Source of the DNA: an uncultured Kordiimonas sp.
GTDB taxonomy: Bacteria > Pseudomonadota > Alphaproteobacteria > Sphingomonadales > Kordiimonadaceae
Direction of reading: 5' to 3'
Length of the DNA: 64,000 bases
NCBI GenBank assembly: GCA_947503575.1
Contig: CANNDZ010000001.1
Coordinates: 62,001-126,000, forward strand
Position 1 is the first letter of the stretch. Each line of letters begins with the position of its first letter. The notes beneath the pieces were generated by a model that made no database searches, was not told the origin of the DNA, and saw nothing but the letters and a program-made list of their open reading frames with translations. Both the position numbers and the translations under genes were made by a program. Of the stretch, positions 27,051 through 36,884 are shown piece by piece.

Positions 27051-27641
27051 GTGTCAGACGCTCAAAACCCGCACAATGACCCGATTGGTGCCACCAACCA
27101 GATATTGTGTGACCGCATGTCGCGCCTGCGCAAAAGCAACAAACTGACCCTTGATCAGTTGGCATCCATATCGGGGGTTAGTCGGTCGATGCTGAGCCAG
27201 ATTGAGCGGGGCTCCGCGAACCCGACCCTTGCGGTAACGGCCCGAATTGCACAAGCCTTTGGCATAAGTGTCGGCGAACTGGTCGACCCTGATTGGGCAG
27301 GATCACAAATTGATGTGGTGCGCGGCGATGACCCAAATGCGCTGTTCCGGGAAGACGGCGAATGTCGTATTCGAACCCTGTCGCCGCTGCATATGGAAAA
27401 AAACATCGAGTTTTATGAAATACGCCTGCAGCCCGGTGCAAATATTGCCAGCGCCCCACATTTTGCCGGCACCAAAGAATTGCTGACCGTCTCAAGCGGC
27501 GCGGCGATGGTCCAGTCTGGGGCAAATGAACATCTTTTGAACGCTCAGGACAGCGCTTTGTATCGGGCAGATGTGTCGCACACCATTACCTGCGTCGGTG
27601 ATGCGCCGCTGACATGTTATTTGGTCGTTACCTACGAATAG
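27051..27641 (+). CDS. XRE-family regulator with C-terminal cupin domain
   Basis: A 196-residue regulator: helix-turn-helix (LTLDQLASISGVSRSMLSQIERGSANPTL, about residues 32-60), then a cupin sensor domain (about 110-190). This architecture commonly controls amino-acid or amine catabolism. GTG 27051 is preferred because CGGAGA lies 7 nt upstream; ATG 27003 would add 16 residues, has no ribosome site and almost abuts the operator repeats. It is divergent from tdh-kbl, which it probably regulates, and convergent with the M19 dipeptidase gene. Confidence 0.9.
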   Translation: MSDAQNPHNDPIGATNQILCDRMSRLRKSNKLTLDQLASISGVSRSMLSQIERGSANPTLAVTARIAQAFGISVGELVDPDWAGSQIDVVRGDDPNALFREDGECRIRTLSPLHMEKNIEFYEIRLQPGANIASAPHFAGTKELLTVSSGAAMVQSGANEHLLNAQDSALYRADVSHTITCVGDAPLTCYLVVTYE

Positions 27642-27657
27642 TAACGGCGGCAACACA

Positions 27658-28818
27658 TCACGCCACCCATATGTCCGCTAGCGCCCGTTTGAAATTACCA
27701 CCAAGGATTTTGCCGATATCGTCGTCCGAGTAGCCCCGGCGCAGCAAGCCTTCTGTCAGATCATACATGCGTTTGGGGTGATCAAATCCATCGGTGTCGA
27801 GCTTATCACGGAATCCATAAGAACTTTTATAGCCAGACTTTAACGCACTATAGGCGGGTTCAGGAATATCATCATATCCATCCGGGTCCATGTCAGACCC
27901 AACACCCAAATGATCCACCCCGACCAAACGCGCCACATGATCGTAGTGATCCAACATATGCTCAATGGTGGTCGGTTCCTTGTCGCGCACAAAATTGCGC
28001 ACACCGGTGATGCCAACCACACCGCCTGATTTTGCCGCCGCAACAATGGCCTCGTCAGTTTTGCAGCGCGGGTGACCCGGCACCAAGGCCCGGCAATTTG
28101 TGTGGGTAATCAAAACCGGTTTTTTCGACATCTCAAAGGCATCCAGGGTGGTCCGGTCCCCGCAATGCGAAACGTCAACCGCCATGCCGACTTCGTTCAT
28201 GCGCTCAACCACTTGCACACCATAGTTGCTTAGTCCCCCGTCGGAGCGGTCTGTCGCGCCTGTCCCAATTAAATTGCGACTGTTGTAGGTGAGTTGGCAT
28301 ACCCGCTGACCAAGATTGTAAAAAAGGTCGATGTCGTTCAGTTCTTCAAAGTGATTGGCTGTTTGCAGGCCAAGGATGAATCCCATCGTATCCTTTGCCT
28401 GCACACGTTCAAAGTCTTCGACACTATCAACCCGGACAAGGGCACCGGGATGATCGCTGGCATAGCCATTGTAGCGGGACATAATCATGTAGGCTTCTTC
28501 TTTGGAGCCGACACCTATCGCGGGATGGAAAACATCGATGCCCATCGAAAACAGTTTCTTCAGATGATCTTCGTCAACTGCTGGACCGTCTACCCTTTTT
28601 GGTTCGTCCCCGAAGGCCGCCAGAAACATTGGCCCCATGGGGGCAACAACAGACAACATATCGATAACCAAGCTGCTGTTGACCAGGTCGATTGCTTTCG
28701 CGCTGTAGGTTTTCTCGGATTGCGCAAACAATCGGTAACTGCCCATATTAAGCATGGGAAAAGCAATGGCGGCTGTTGCTGTTTTCTTTAAAAATCGCCT
28801 GCGTGTTTCTGTTGTCAT
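27658..28818 (-). CDS. Exported M19 (membrane/renal dipeptidase) family protein with altered metal site
   Basis: A 386-residue protein with a Tat-like leader (TRRRFLKKTATAAIAFPML). The barrel retains VDVSHCGDRTTLDAF (His218), PVLITHTNCRALVPGHPR (His239) and GVGSDMDP, matching the human enzyme's His198, His219 and Asp288 region. The usual N-terminal His-x-Asp is absent (VIDMLSV at 51-57) and the bridging Glu reads Gln (Q152 in GLQTAN). M19 enzymes cleave dipeptides, including those with C-terminal D-residues. The second ATG (28818) is used because GAGG directly abuts the first (28824). Last gene of the left arm of the D-amino-acid locus. Confidence 0.88.
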   Translation of the reverse strand: MTTETRRRFLKKTATAAIAFPMLNMGSYRLFAQSEKTYSAKAIDLVNSSLVIDMLSVVAPMGPMFLAAFGDEPKRVDGPAVDEDHLKKLFSMGIDVFHPAIGVGSKEEAYMIMSRYNGYASDHPGALVRVDSVEDFERVQAKDTMGFILGLQTANHFEELNDIDLFYNLGQRVCQLTYNSRNLIGTGATDRSDGGLSNYGVQVVERMNEVGMAVDVSHCGDRTTLDAFEMSKKPVLITHTNCRALVPGHPRCKTDEAIVAAAKSGGVVGITGVRNFVRDKEPTTIEHMLDHYDHVARLVGVDHLGVGSDMDPDGYDDIPEPAYSALKSGYKSSYGFRDKLDTDGFDHPKRMYDLTEGLLRRGYSDDDIGKILGGNFKRALADIWVA

Positions 28819-28937
28819 GATCATCCTCTGTCACAAGATTGGTTGGGGTGGTGCCCCAACGCTGTTTTCCTAATTTTCAGATAGTGTCAGAAGAGCCCGC
28901 GCAGGCACTTCTGAGATGGTTAGAGTAGCCAATGTGC

Positions 28938-30884
28938 TTACAGGTACTGCCAGCCGAAGAAATTCCAGTAACTATAAAAGAACAGCATGAACAGGCCTGC
29001 TGCTGCTACCAGCGTGTAATGAACGCGCCGGCCAACACGCCAGAAGTCCTCTCGCCATGCTTTGACCGCAAAATAGGCCATGCCAAGCGTGATTGGAATG
29101 ATCATGAGCGGCAGGACAAGGCTGACCTTGAGTATCGTTGGGATACCGAGAAAGAGGTCGATCTGGTAAGTCGCAATGATGCCTATGGTCAGACAAACAA
29201 ACACAATGTTCAGTGCGCTTGTAGCCATAGAAAGCCTGATCGCCGTGCGCTCGCCAGCCGGCATGCTTTTATAGTCCTTGCGGCGGTACAACCAGCCGGT
29301 CCAAACCGTCAGGAACAGCAGCAGGGACGCTAGCGGTAACAACATTTTAAACGTGGGCGACTCAAGTGCAGGGGCACGGCTTAAATCCATAAATGGCAAG
29401 CCATCGATATGCAGATCATAAATGTTGCCGTTTGTGTCTTCCCCAAAGGCTATTTTTAGTTTGCCGTCCACTTGGCGAAACAGATTGGTGTCAATTTCAA
29501 CAAACTGCCTTGGGGCTTCGAAACCTGATAAAATCAGGGTGTTATCACCGGATGGAGCCACCGAAAAACCAGTATTTGCAAGGCCCATCGCCTTTTCCAG
29601 TGTGCTGAAGTTTCGGCGCCAGAAAAAGTAGGTTCCGGCATATTTGTCTGCCCGTTCGTTAAAACCACTTGGCGGCGTGATGGCCTCTAGCGGCTCGGGG
29701 TAATAATGATCATAGAAGGTGTTGATAAACTCCGAGCGCCCTTTGGTGCCTGTCATTGTCTGATAGGACACAAAAATGCCCAGGCCTTCGTCCTTATCAA
29801 TCAACATATCTGTGTGAAACTGAAAGGTGTCGCCACCGTGCCCGATAAGGCGGTGCCCATTTATGTATGTCTCATAAAATCCATGCGCCATGGCGCTCAG
29901 GCGGTCATCTCCCTGATAGAGAACCGAGTGCATTAATGCTGTTGTTTCAGGCTTCAGGATTTGAGCACCGCCCAATGTGCCATCGTTCAGGTGTGCCATC
30001 ATGAACTTTGCCATATCGGCAGCCGTTGACGCCACAGAGCCCGCAGGCCTGAAGCCACCCAAAACCTCAAAAGGCATCGGCGAAAAAACACCAGCCTCCC
30101 GCTCATAACCAACCGTCATGTCATCAATGATGTTGTCCGGCAGCGGCTCGCGGAATGTGGTGTTATTCATGCCAAGTGGCTTGAAGATATTGTCTTCCAC
30201 ATAGTCATTAAACGGTACGCCAGTAACATTCTCCACGATCAAGCCGGCAAGAGCTGTCGCGTAATTGGAATAGGAACCATAAGCACCCGGTTTGTTGACC
30301 CGCGCGGGAATATATTTGGACAAGAAATCCCTGATGCTGGAGGACTTTTTGGGGTCGTAATTGATCAGATAGCCAAGCCCGCCATCTTCAAAACCCGGGG
30401 TATGCGTCAGGACATGCTTTAGCGTAATGGGTTCTTCAAATGTGTCAGGGATCTGAAAGGTTTTCAGATACTCATTAACATTGGTATCAAGATCCAGGTT
30501 ACCGCGTTCATACTGTTGCATAATGGCTGTCCATGTGAACAGCTTTGATGTGGACCCGATGCGAAACAAGGACTTGTCCGCAGTAACAGGAATATCCTTT
30601 TCCCGGTTCTGCATGCCATAGCCTTTGGCCAGAATAACCTCTCCGTCTTTAACGATAGATACGGTCATCGCTGAAATATCCAACAACTTGAATTGGGTTT
30701 CCATCATGCCGTCAACGAACGTGTCCAGATGTGGATATGGCTCAACGCTTGTATCCTGACTGGTGTCCTGACTTTGTTCGCCTTGGTCCTGCGCAGAGAC
30801 GGGAATTGTCATCAATAATGTAGTGCTGGCTAGTAACGCCAAACACCACTGCCTCATACCATCAAGTATATGTAAATTTTTCAT
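28938..30884 (-). CDS. Exported SxxK serine hydrolase (beta-lactamase/D-aminopeptidase fold) with membrane tail
   Basis: A 648-residue protein. Signal peptide to about residue 32; a penicillin-binding-fold domain with SxxK (S111-T-S-K114), YSN (205-207) and an HxG-type third motif (IGHGGDTF); then a beta domain and about four C-terminal membrane segments (from FKMLLPLASLLLFLTVWTGW). Relatives include D-aminopeptidases, esterases and class C-like carboxypeptidases, all acting through acyl-serine. ATG 30884 fits the signal peptide; ATG 30899, 3 nt after the epimerase stop, is an in-frame alternative. Fourth gene of the TBDR-deacylase-epimerase operon. Confidence 0.88.
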   Translation of the reverse strand: MKNLHILDGMRQWCLALLASTTLLMTIPVSAQDQGEQSQDTSQDTSVEPYPHLDTFVDGMMETQFKLLDISAMTVSIVKDGEVILAKGYGMQNREKDIPVTADKSLFRIGSTSKLFTWTAIMQQYERGNLDLDTNVNEYLKTFQIPDTFEEPITLKHVLTHTPGFEDGGLGYLINYDPKKSSSIRDFLSKYIPARVNKPGAYGSYSNYATALAGLIVENVTGVPFNDYVEDNIFKPLGMNNTTFREPLPDNIIDDMTVGYEREAGVFSPMPFEVLGGFRPAGSVASTAADMAKFMMAHLNDGTLGGAQILKPETTALMHSVLYQGDDRLSAMAHGFYETYINGHRLIGHGGDTFQFHTDMLIDKDEGLGIFVSYQTMTGTKGRSEFINTFYDHYYPEPLEAITPPSGFNERADKYAGTYFFWRRNFSTLEKAMGLANTGFSVAPSGDNTLILSGFEAPRQFVEIDTNLFRQVDGKLKIAFGEDTNGNIYDLHIDGLPFMDLSRAPALESPTFKMLLPLASLLLFLTVWTGWLYRRKDYKSMPAGERTAIRLSMATSALNIVFVCLTIGIIATYQIDLFLGIPTILKVSLVLPLMIIPITLGMAYFAVKAWREDFWRVGRRVHYTLVAAAGLFMLFFYSYWNFFGWQYL

Positions 30885-30902
30885 CGGTTTATCCCCCATT
30901 TT

Positions 30903-31913
30903 TTATCCCCATAGTGCGGCTGTAGGCAGACCAACAATGCCGCCCTCCGCATAGTCGAGACCATTTTCAATATCCTGCTGCATTAACAAAGGGCCATCGA
31001 TGTCAACAAATCGGCAAAACTGCCCAATGACATAAGACGGCGCCATAGAAAGCGACGTGCCCATCATGTTTCCAACCATCAGGCCTTTTTCATCTATTTG
31101 CGCCTGCTTGACGATTTGCAGGCCTTCGGTCAGCCCGCCGCATTTATCGAGTTTGATATTGATGACGTCATAGCGTTTTGCCGCCACTGCATATTCTGAC
31201 AAATCAAGGCAGGACTCGTCCGCACCGAGCGGTATAGGCGATGTGTACCCTTCCAGTTCCTCATCGCCGCCGCGCGGCAACGGTTGCTCAATCATTGCAA
31301 CCCCCAGCTTTGCAGCCTGCGGCAAATATTCCTGCAACTCTTTGAAGTCCCACCCTTGATTAACATCCACCACAAGGCTGGCATCCGGGCGCGCCAGGTG
31401 GATAGCCTCCAACCGTTCAATGGGCCGGTCACCGTCCAGTTTTATTTTCAGGTTCGGGTATTTGCCATAGTTTACGGCTTGTTTTGCCATGGCCTGTGGC
31501 TCAGCGATACCAACTGTTGCAACGGTCGTTAACAGTTTCGGGTCAACGCCAACTTCCTGCCAAATACTGGTGTTCTTCATCTTGCATCGCAGATCCCACA
31601 AAGCGCAATCCAGCGCATTGCGGGCACCGCCAGGTGGCAAAATTTCCAGCAGAGCGTTTGTGGTCAAGTCTGCTGCCACCTGATCTTTTATGGCTTCCAA
31701 CTGACCGATCATGGACGGGATGGTCTCATCGCAGTAATAAACGCCGATGGCTTCCCCCCGGCCTGAAACACCATCTTGCGTTAATGTGATTAGAAGCGTT
31801 TCGGATTCAGTGAAAGTGTACCCCGTAATAGAAAAAGGTGTGGTATAAGGGTAAGAAACAACGTCTATTTTCATGGTAAGCGGCATACGGTCATCCGTTC
31901 TCAAATATTGCAT
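30903..31913 (-). CDS. Dipeptide epimerase / N-acetyl-D-glutamate racemase-like (enolase superfamily)
   Basis: A 336-residue enolase-superfamily enzyme of the L-Ala-D/L-Glu epimerase type. The whole active site is visible: KIK (K156, K158), metal ligands D183 (VVDVNQGW), E209 (IEQPLP) and D232 (GADESC), and the second catalytic Lys at 254 in INIKLDKCGG. No signal peptide, so cytoplasmic. It may epimerise muropeptide-derived L-Ala-D-Glu or, given the DUF1611/DgcN-like gene in the same locus, act as the DgcA-type N-acetyl-D-Glu racemase. The ATG at 31913 overlaps the upstream stop (TAATG), implying translational coupling. Confidence 0.9.
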   Translation of the reverse strand: MQYLRTDDRMPLTMKIDVVSYPYTTPFSITGYTFTESETLLITLTQDGVSGRGEAIGVYYCDETIPSMIGQLEAIKDQVAADLTTNALLEILPPGGARNALDCALWDLRCKMKNTSIWQEVGVDPKLLTTVATVGIAEPQAMAKQAVNYGKYPNLKIKLDGDRPIERLEAIHLARPDASLVVDVNQGWDFKELQEYLPQAAKLGVAMIEQPLPRGGDEELEGYTSPIPLGADESCLDLSEYAVAAKRYDVINIKLDKCGGLTEGLQIVKQAQIDEKGLMVGNMMGTSLSMAPSYVIGQFCRFVDIDGPLLMQQDIENGLDYAEGGIVGLPTAALWG

Positions 31914-33589
31914 TAGTGTTGGCGTTCGTAGCCCGGCCCGCGCAAAACATGGCCCGGCGTTGTGCCAGTGTGGCGTCCCTCATCAAGCACCAGTTCGCCG
32001 TTAACGATAACATACTCAATGCCCTTTGGTTTGGCGGTAGGGTCCGCCCATGTGGCCGTATCTTCGATTGTATCCAGATCAAAGATAACAATATCAGCAG
32101 CCAATCCTTCCCGCAGGACACCTCTGTCCGTCAAACCCATCCGCGTTGCAGGCCAGGATGTCATCTTGCGGATTGCTTCCGGCAGGGACAATACTTCTTT
32201 ATCCCGAACATAGGTGGCAATTATCTTGGGAAAGGTGCCATAGCTGCGCGGGTGTGGAAGACCCAGTGCATCCAGATCGCCTTCTTTCAAAGCGGAAGCT
32301 GCATCGCTACCGATACTGACGAACGGGCTTTTCAAGGCTTGCTGCACATCGTCTTCGTTCATCATGAAAAAGAGCGCAAGGGGTCGATTAGGCTGAGCCT
32401 CCAACAGTATATCCCAAGCAATATCGGCTGGATCGCGTTTGAGGATATCTGCGATTTCGGCAAAGTTTTTGCCATGAAAACGAGCATAATCATCCAGGTA
32501 AGAGTTGGCCAAGACAACATTTTTCCACCCCCCTGAGGAATACACAAGATTGGTCCAACCTGCTGTCGGGCCAGCGGCCAGTTCTTTTTTCATGCGTTCT
32601 CGCATTTGCGGGTCTTTAAGCCATTCAAGTGCTTGTTCCACCCCTTTAGCGTACACCCAGTTCGGGGCGGTTATTTCAAGGCCCGTACCACCAGCAACAT
32701 AAGGATACAGATCGGCCGCCACGTTGACACCGCGATCCCGGGCGAACTGTATCAAGGCCAGGGCTTTGGGCATGTCTTTGCCCCAATTGGGGAAATAGGC
32801 CGCTTTCAGATGAAAAATCTCAACGCCAGCACCGCTTTCTTCACCGATGCGAATGGCTTCTGCGACAGCCTCCACAAACTTTGCGCTTTCATCCCTGATA
32901 TGGCTGGCATAGATGCCATCGTAACTTGCAGCAACTTTAGCCAGCTCAATCAGGTTTTCGGTTTTATGGTATGCGGACGGCGGATAAATCAGAGCTGTTG
33001 TGATGCCCATGGCACCAGATTGCATAGCTGTGGCGACAAGCGCTTTCATCTGGATCAACTGATCCGGCGTTGGGTCCGCAGCTGAGTCACCCAATACCGC
33101 AACGCGAGCTTGTGTCGCGCTATAGTAAGTGCCGAAGTTGACAGAGATGCCTTTATCTTCTAGCTCCTTGAAATATGCTGTAATCTCTGCCGCTGGAACC
33201 ACTGTGCCGCCTTCTCCGCCAATAAGAGTGGTCACCCCCATATTGATCTTGTTCGGCGCAAGGCCAACCTCCAGCAGGGCCCCGCCAGACTGATCCATCA
33301 TGTCAATCCATCCGGGCGAGACATACTTTCCTGCCACATTGATTTCGCGAACGCCCGCACCCTCGATGCGGCCGATTTTTGCAATTTTGCCGTTCTGGAT
33401 TGCGATGTCCGCGGACACCCACGGGTTGCCCGCACCGTCAAGGACACGACCACCCCGAATGACCAGATCATAATCACTTGCCAGCAACCGAGGCGCTGGC
33501 ACCAAAAGCATGCAAAAGGCTAAGAAAGCAAAAAACACCCTGGTCGCTCGCTTTACCTCTGCATCCCGCGTCATGAAAAATACCTGCAT
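31913..33589 (-). CDS. Exported N-acyl-D-amino-acid deacylase-like amidohydrolase lacking the HxH motif
   Basis: A 558-residue amidohydrolase of the D-aminoacylase family. N-terminal signal/anchor (VFFAFLAFCMLLVPAPRLLA). Family frame DYDLVIRGGRVLDGAGNPW and C-terminal ADIVIFDLDTIEDTATW are clear. Retained ligands: H230 (YASHIRDES), H260 (EIFHLKAAY) and the Asp of SIGSDAAS. The HxH after strand 1 is replaced by DMMDQ (96-100), and the bridging Cys position reads Glu126 (IGGEGG). It may remove acyl groups from N-acyl-D-amino acids with one metal, or have a new specificity. ATG 33574 is an alternative start. Second gene of the left-arm operon. Confidence 0.88.
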   Translation of the reverse strand: MQVFFMTRDAEVKRATRVFFAFLAFCMLLVPAPRLLASDYDLVIRGGRVLDGAGNPWVSADIAIQNGKIAKIGRIEGAGVREINVAGKYVSPGWIDMMDQSGGALLEVGLAPNKINMGVTTLIGGEGGTVVPAAEITAYFKELEDKGISVNFGTYYSATQARVAVLGDSAADPTPDQLIQMKALVATAMQSGAMGITTALIYPPSAYHKTENLIELAKVAASYDGIYASHIRDESAKFVEAVAEAIRIGEESGAGVEIFHLKAAYFPNWGKDMPKALALIQFARDRGVNVAADLYPYVAGGTGLEITAPNWVYAKGVEQALEWLKDPQMRERMKKELAAGPTAGWTNLVYSSGGWKNVVLANSYLDDYARFHGKNFAEIADILKRDPADIAWDILLEAQPNRPLALFFMMNEDDVQQALKSPFVSIGSDAASALKEGDLDALGLPHPRSYGTFPKIIATYVRDKEVLSLPEAIRKMTSWPATRMGLTDRGVLREGLAADIVIFDLDTIEDTATWADPTAKPKGIEYVIVNGELVLDEGRHTGTTPGHVLRGPGYERQH

Positions 33590-33700
33590 TTCACTATGAA
33601 CCTTTTTGCCTTCAAAACAGAAGACCCTGTCTAAGCCGAGAGCCCCAGAAGTGAAGACAAAGCCTCACCCTAAGGGGCATCCCGGGAGGGTAGTTAATGG

Positions 33701-35926
33701 TTAAAAGTCTACCCGGATATTGGCACCAATCGTCCGGGGCCTCTCAAACACGCCTGTTGGGGCGGGTACTGCACCACCAAGTATTTCATCAAACCGGCTA
33801 AGGAGCGCTCGGTTATCAAACAGATTTGTTGCATACAGACCCAAATGAACATTGCCGTTTGAAATGCCGATATTCACATCAGCAAACGTTCTGCCATCGA
33901 CGGGCACGCTCAACTGCGTGACAGACTGCCTGAAAGCAGAATTGAACCCCCCGATATAGCGGATGCCGCCCCCAAAAGACCCGGACCAGTTCCCTGAAAC
34001 ATCAAATGTATAGTTCCATTGCAGCGACCCCTTCCAATTAGGCAGGTTGGGAACGTTTTCGCCCTCCTCGCCCTGAATGCCGGGTTCATCCTCATCCAGG
34101 GTACTGGACGTATAGCCAAGATTACCTGTGATGCTGAAATTATCAATTGGCCGCATGGTCACTATACTCTCAAAGCCATAAGCCGTTATCCCGCCTACAG
34201 CGTTGCCGCCCGTGGTGACGCCGTTTGCACTAACCTCTGACTGGAAATTGTCCCAGCTGATGCGCCACAGCGCGACATCAAAATCAACTCTTCCGTCAGC
34301 CGCCGTGCCTTTTGCGCCCACCTCATAACTCCAGGCCTGATCCGCCTCCACAACGGGAGGGGCCAGGTCTTCTCCAGTGAACGGATCAATGATGGGGATA
34401 TTCGCCTGCGCCGGGCGGTAACCGCTGGCGGCACGGGCATAAAGCGACAGGTCCTCATGAACCCGGTAACGAGCGGCAAAAAGATACGTATCCACTGTGT
34501 CTTCCAGCACATTACCCAGAATTTCAGACTCACCAGCAAGCGGCCCCGATGTTGTAAGGTCCAGTGATATCTCGTTCTTGCTGATTCTGATGCCGCCAGA
34601 AACATCAAAGTTTTCAGTGAAGTAATAGGTGGCGTTCGCGAACCCAGCATATTCCGTGTATTCAGATGGGAAATCAGCAAAAAGCAAATCGAACGTTGGT
34701 ATGGCATTAACGTCCTGAACATTAAATGTTTCTTCGTTGGTATAGAAGAAACCCGCGAGCCATTCGAACTTGTCACTTTCTGCGGACGTAAGACGGATTT
34801 CCTGAACAATTTTCTCTGAGCCGCTTGATGCCACAAAACTCACGTTGGTGGTGGTGCCAGGTGGGTTGTCGGCAATAATGTCCGTCAGGCCAGCAAAAGC
34901 GGCTGTGAAGTCCGTTACGGACTCATTGGCATACTCAGCGTGGCTTGTTGTGGATGTGAGAGAAAAGGCACCGAAATCATAATTGATCGTGCCTGAGTAT
35001 ATCTCAAAATCCAGATCAATTGGCCCCGGGGCATCAACGCTTGCATAGTCACCGAACAAACCTTCATCCGTGTCGGCACCCGCAAGATTAACGTTAGATA
35101 AGAAGTCCGCTTCGTTTTCCTGTTTGACGTATTTCAGCCGCACTTCAAGTGCTTCGGTGGGCGTGAATAGTACGTCGGCAGAATAGCCAATTGCTTCACC
35201 GCCGTTGATATCTTCAAACAAGACATTGCCTGTGGCGGGGTCAACAGAATCCACAAACCCAGCTTGATGCTGGTAATAAGCCGCGACCGTAACACCCAGT
35301 TTGTTTTCAATGACCGGCACGCTGACACGGCCGCTGAATGTTTCTCCCCATTCACCACCTTTCACGCTGGATACATCCGCACTGAACGATGCCCTAAATT
35401 CTTCGAGGGCCGGGTCACGGGAAATGTAGCGCAATAGCCCACCAACAGATGTTGCGCCAAATAGGGTTCCTTGAGGCCCTTTGATAACCTCTACCCGCTC
35501 TACGTCCAGAAGCAGGCCATCCAGCAGGGTGTTTGCACCGTTACCAAAATTCGTATTAGACGTGAGCGGCGTATCGTCAATATAAATGCCAAATACAGGG
35601 GTTGCAGATGACTGTGGCACACCGCGGGCGGCAATGGTCCCCCGACCAGGGGTCCCGACCTCTGTGTATTCAATACCCGGAACGTAGTTCAGCACGTCTT
35701 CCAGTTGCTGAAGGCCCTTGAACTTATAATTATCCGGGGAAATGGCTACCACTGCAGCTGGGACATCTTGCAATGATTGGCTTCTGCGGCCTGCTGTTAC
35801 AATAATTTCTTCAAGTTCAAGCTCTTCGTTGTTGCTGTCTTGGTCCTGCGCCACAGCACCCGTAGAAAACGCAAGCGCTGAAATACATGTAGATGCAAAG
35901 CATCTCCCCCGAATGGTCTGTCTCAT
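33701..35926 (-). CDS. TonB-dependent outer-membrane receptor
   Basis: A 741-residue receptor: signal peptide (CISALAFSTGAVAQ), TonB-box-like ELEEIIVTAGRRSQSLQDVP, plug with VIKGPQGTLFGATSVGGLLR, and a barrel ending GANIRVDF. GGGAGGAATTT precedes the ATG. First gene of an operon that continues into N-acyl-D-amino-acid deacylase, dipeptide epimerase, SxxK hydrolase and dipeptidase. Its likely cargo is therefore a peptide or acylated amino acid with D-residues rather than a siderophore. It is divergent from a GntR regulator. Confidence 0.93.
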   Translation of the reverse strand: MRQTIRGRCFASTCISALAFSTGAVAQDQDSNNEELELEEIIVTAGRRSQSLQDVPAAVVAISPDNYKFKGLQQLEDVLNYVPGIEYTEVGTPGRGTIAARGVPQSSATPVFGIYIDDTPLTSNTNFGNGANTLLDGLLLDVERVEVIKGPQGTLFGATSVGGLLRYISRDPALEEFRASFSADVSSVKGGEWGETFSGRVSVPVIENKLGVTVAAYYQHQAGFVDSVDPATGNVLFEDINGGEAIGYSADVLFTPTEALEVRLKYVKQENEADFLSNVNLAGADTDEGLFGDYASVDAPGPIDLDFEIYSGTINYDFGAFSLTSTTSHAEYANESVTDFTAAFAGLTDIIADNPPGTTTNVSFVASSGSEKIVQEIRLTSAESDKFEWLAGFFYTNEETFNVQDVNAIPTFDLLFADFPSEYTEYAGFANATYYFTENFDVSGGIRISKNEISLDLTTSGPLAGESEILGNVLEDTVDTYLFAARYRVHEDLSLYARAASGYRPAQANIPIIDPFTGEDLAPPVVEADQAWSYEVGAKGTAADGRVDFDVALWRISWDNFQSEVSANGVTTGGNAVGGITAYGFESIVTMRPIDNFSITGNLGYTSSTLDEDEPGIQGEEGENVPNLPNWKGSLQWNYTFDVSGNWSGSFGGGIRYIGGFNSAFRQSVTQLSVPVDGRTFADVNIGISNGNVHLGLYATNLFDNRALLSRFDEILGGAVPAPTGVFERPRTIGANIRVDF

Positions 35927-36175
35927 AAATTCCTCCCGAATTTGTATGACGTCAAGAAGCTTGTCCGCTGCGCGAGTATTTTAGTCGCATTTTTAATCTT
36001 TATTCTGCTCTATTATTACTTATTTGTATTTTTGTACAGCCTTATTTTATATTTAGAATGATTAATTGATATAATTCCAGCCCATTTGAGACCTCTTGAA
36101 TGGCTGAGTCTTGATTAGCCAAGCCAATCTGTATTAGATGGTGCGCAACAAACAGGGCGTGGTGAGGATGTCGCG

Positions 36176-36856
36176 ATGAAAGAAAAACCAACCGACGACA
36201 CGGGAGATGCGTACCGTGTGGTGATAGACGCTATCGTCACGCAGAAACTGGCACCCAGCCAGAAAGTTTCAGAAAATATTATCAGTGATATGTTTGGCTT
36301 TAGCCGCGCCATTTCCAGAAACTTAATCGAGCGGCTGATAGCCAAGCAGTTTCTGGTGTCTATTTCACCACGCGTCACACAAGTCGCGCCGCTAACTCTG
36401 CTCGAGATAAAACAAAACTTTATGTTACGAAAAATGTTGCTGCCGGAAATCATGTCTTTGGCGGCAGCAAAAACAGATTTTGAAGCGGTGCAGGAAGTGA
36501 ATAAAAATATTCAGAAACTTTTGCCGGTTATTGATGACGACTCAGCACTCCGGTTCCTGCAACATAACAAGCGTTTGAACATGCTTTTGTGTGAAAAGGC
36601 AGGATATCCGCTGATGATGGACTGGGTAAACCAGCTAGAGGACACAGCCATGCGCATATACTGGCTGTACGTAAAGACCAACAAAAGCTTTCCTTATTCA
36701 GCAGACCAGCAAACCGCGACATACGATGTGATAAAAACCGAAGAACCTACGCGCATCAGGGCCATGATTCACGACATGATTTCCCAAACCGAAGAACGGA
36801 TAATGACAACTGTTTTTTCCCACCCTCAGTTTTACACGCAGGACCTCAAGATATAG
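36176..36856 (+). CDS. GntR-family (FCD-type) transcriptional regulator
   Basis: A 226-residue regulator. The N-terminal winged helix-turn-helix (VIDAIVTQKLAPSQKVSENI, then FGFSRAISRNLIERLIAKQFLVS) is GntR-like, and the C-terminal helical domain (about 85-220) has FadR-C/FCD size, though its usual Asp/His metal ligands are not all evident. GAGGATGTCGCG precedes the ATG. It sits at the centre of the D-amino-acid locus between its two divergent arms and is the obvious candidate local regulator. I could not define its operator; the AT-rich spacers at 35927-36175 and 37983-38118 are where to look. Confidence 0.87.
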   Translation: MKEKPTDDTGDAYRVVIDAIVTQKLAPSQKVSENIISDMFGFSRAISRNLIERLIAKQFLVSISPRVTQVAPLTLLEIKQNFMLRKMLLPEIMSLAAAKTDFEAVQEVNKNIQKLLPVIDDDSALRFLQHNKRLNMLLCEKAGYPLMMDWVNQLEDTAMRIYWLYVKTNKSFPYSADQQTATYDVIKTEEPTRIRAMIHDMISQTEERIMTTVFSHPQFYTQDLKI

Positions 36857-36884
36857 CGACCGGCTGGATCAGGCGAAACTCGAG

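Noticed and set aside
33701-35926. TonB receptor as a siderophore receptor
   Set aside because: No siderophore, Fur-box or iron-transport gene was seen nearby; the operon encodes peptide and D-amino-acid enzymes.
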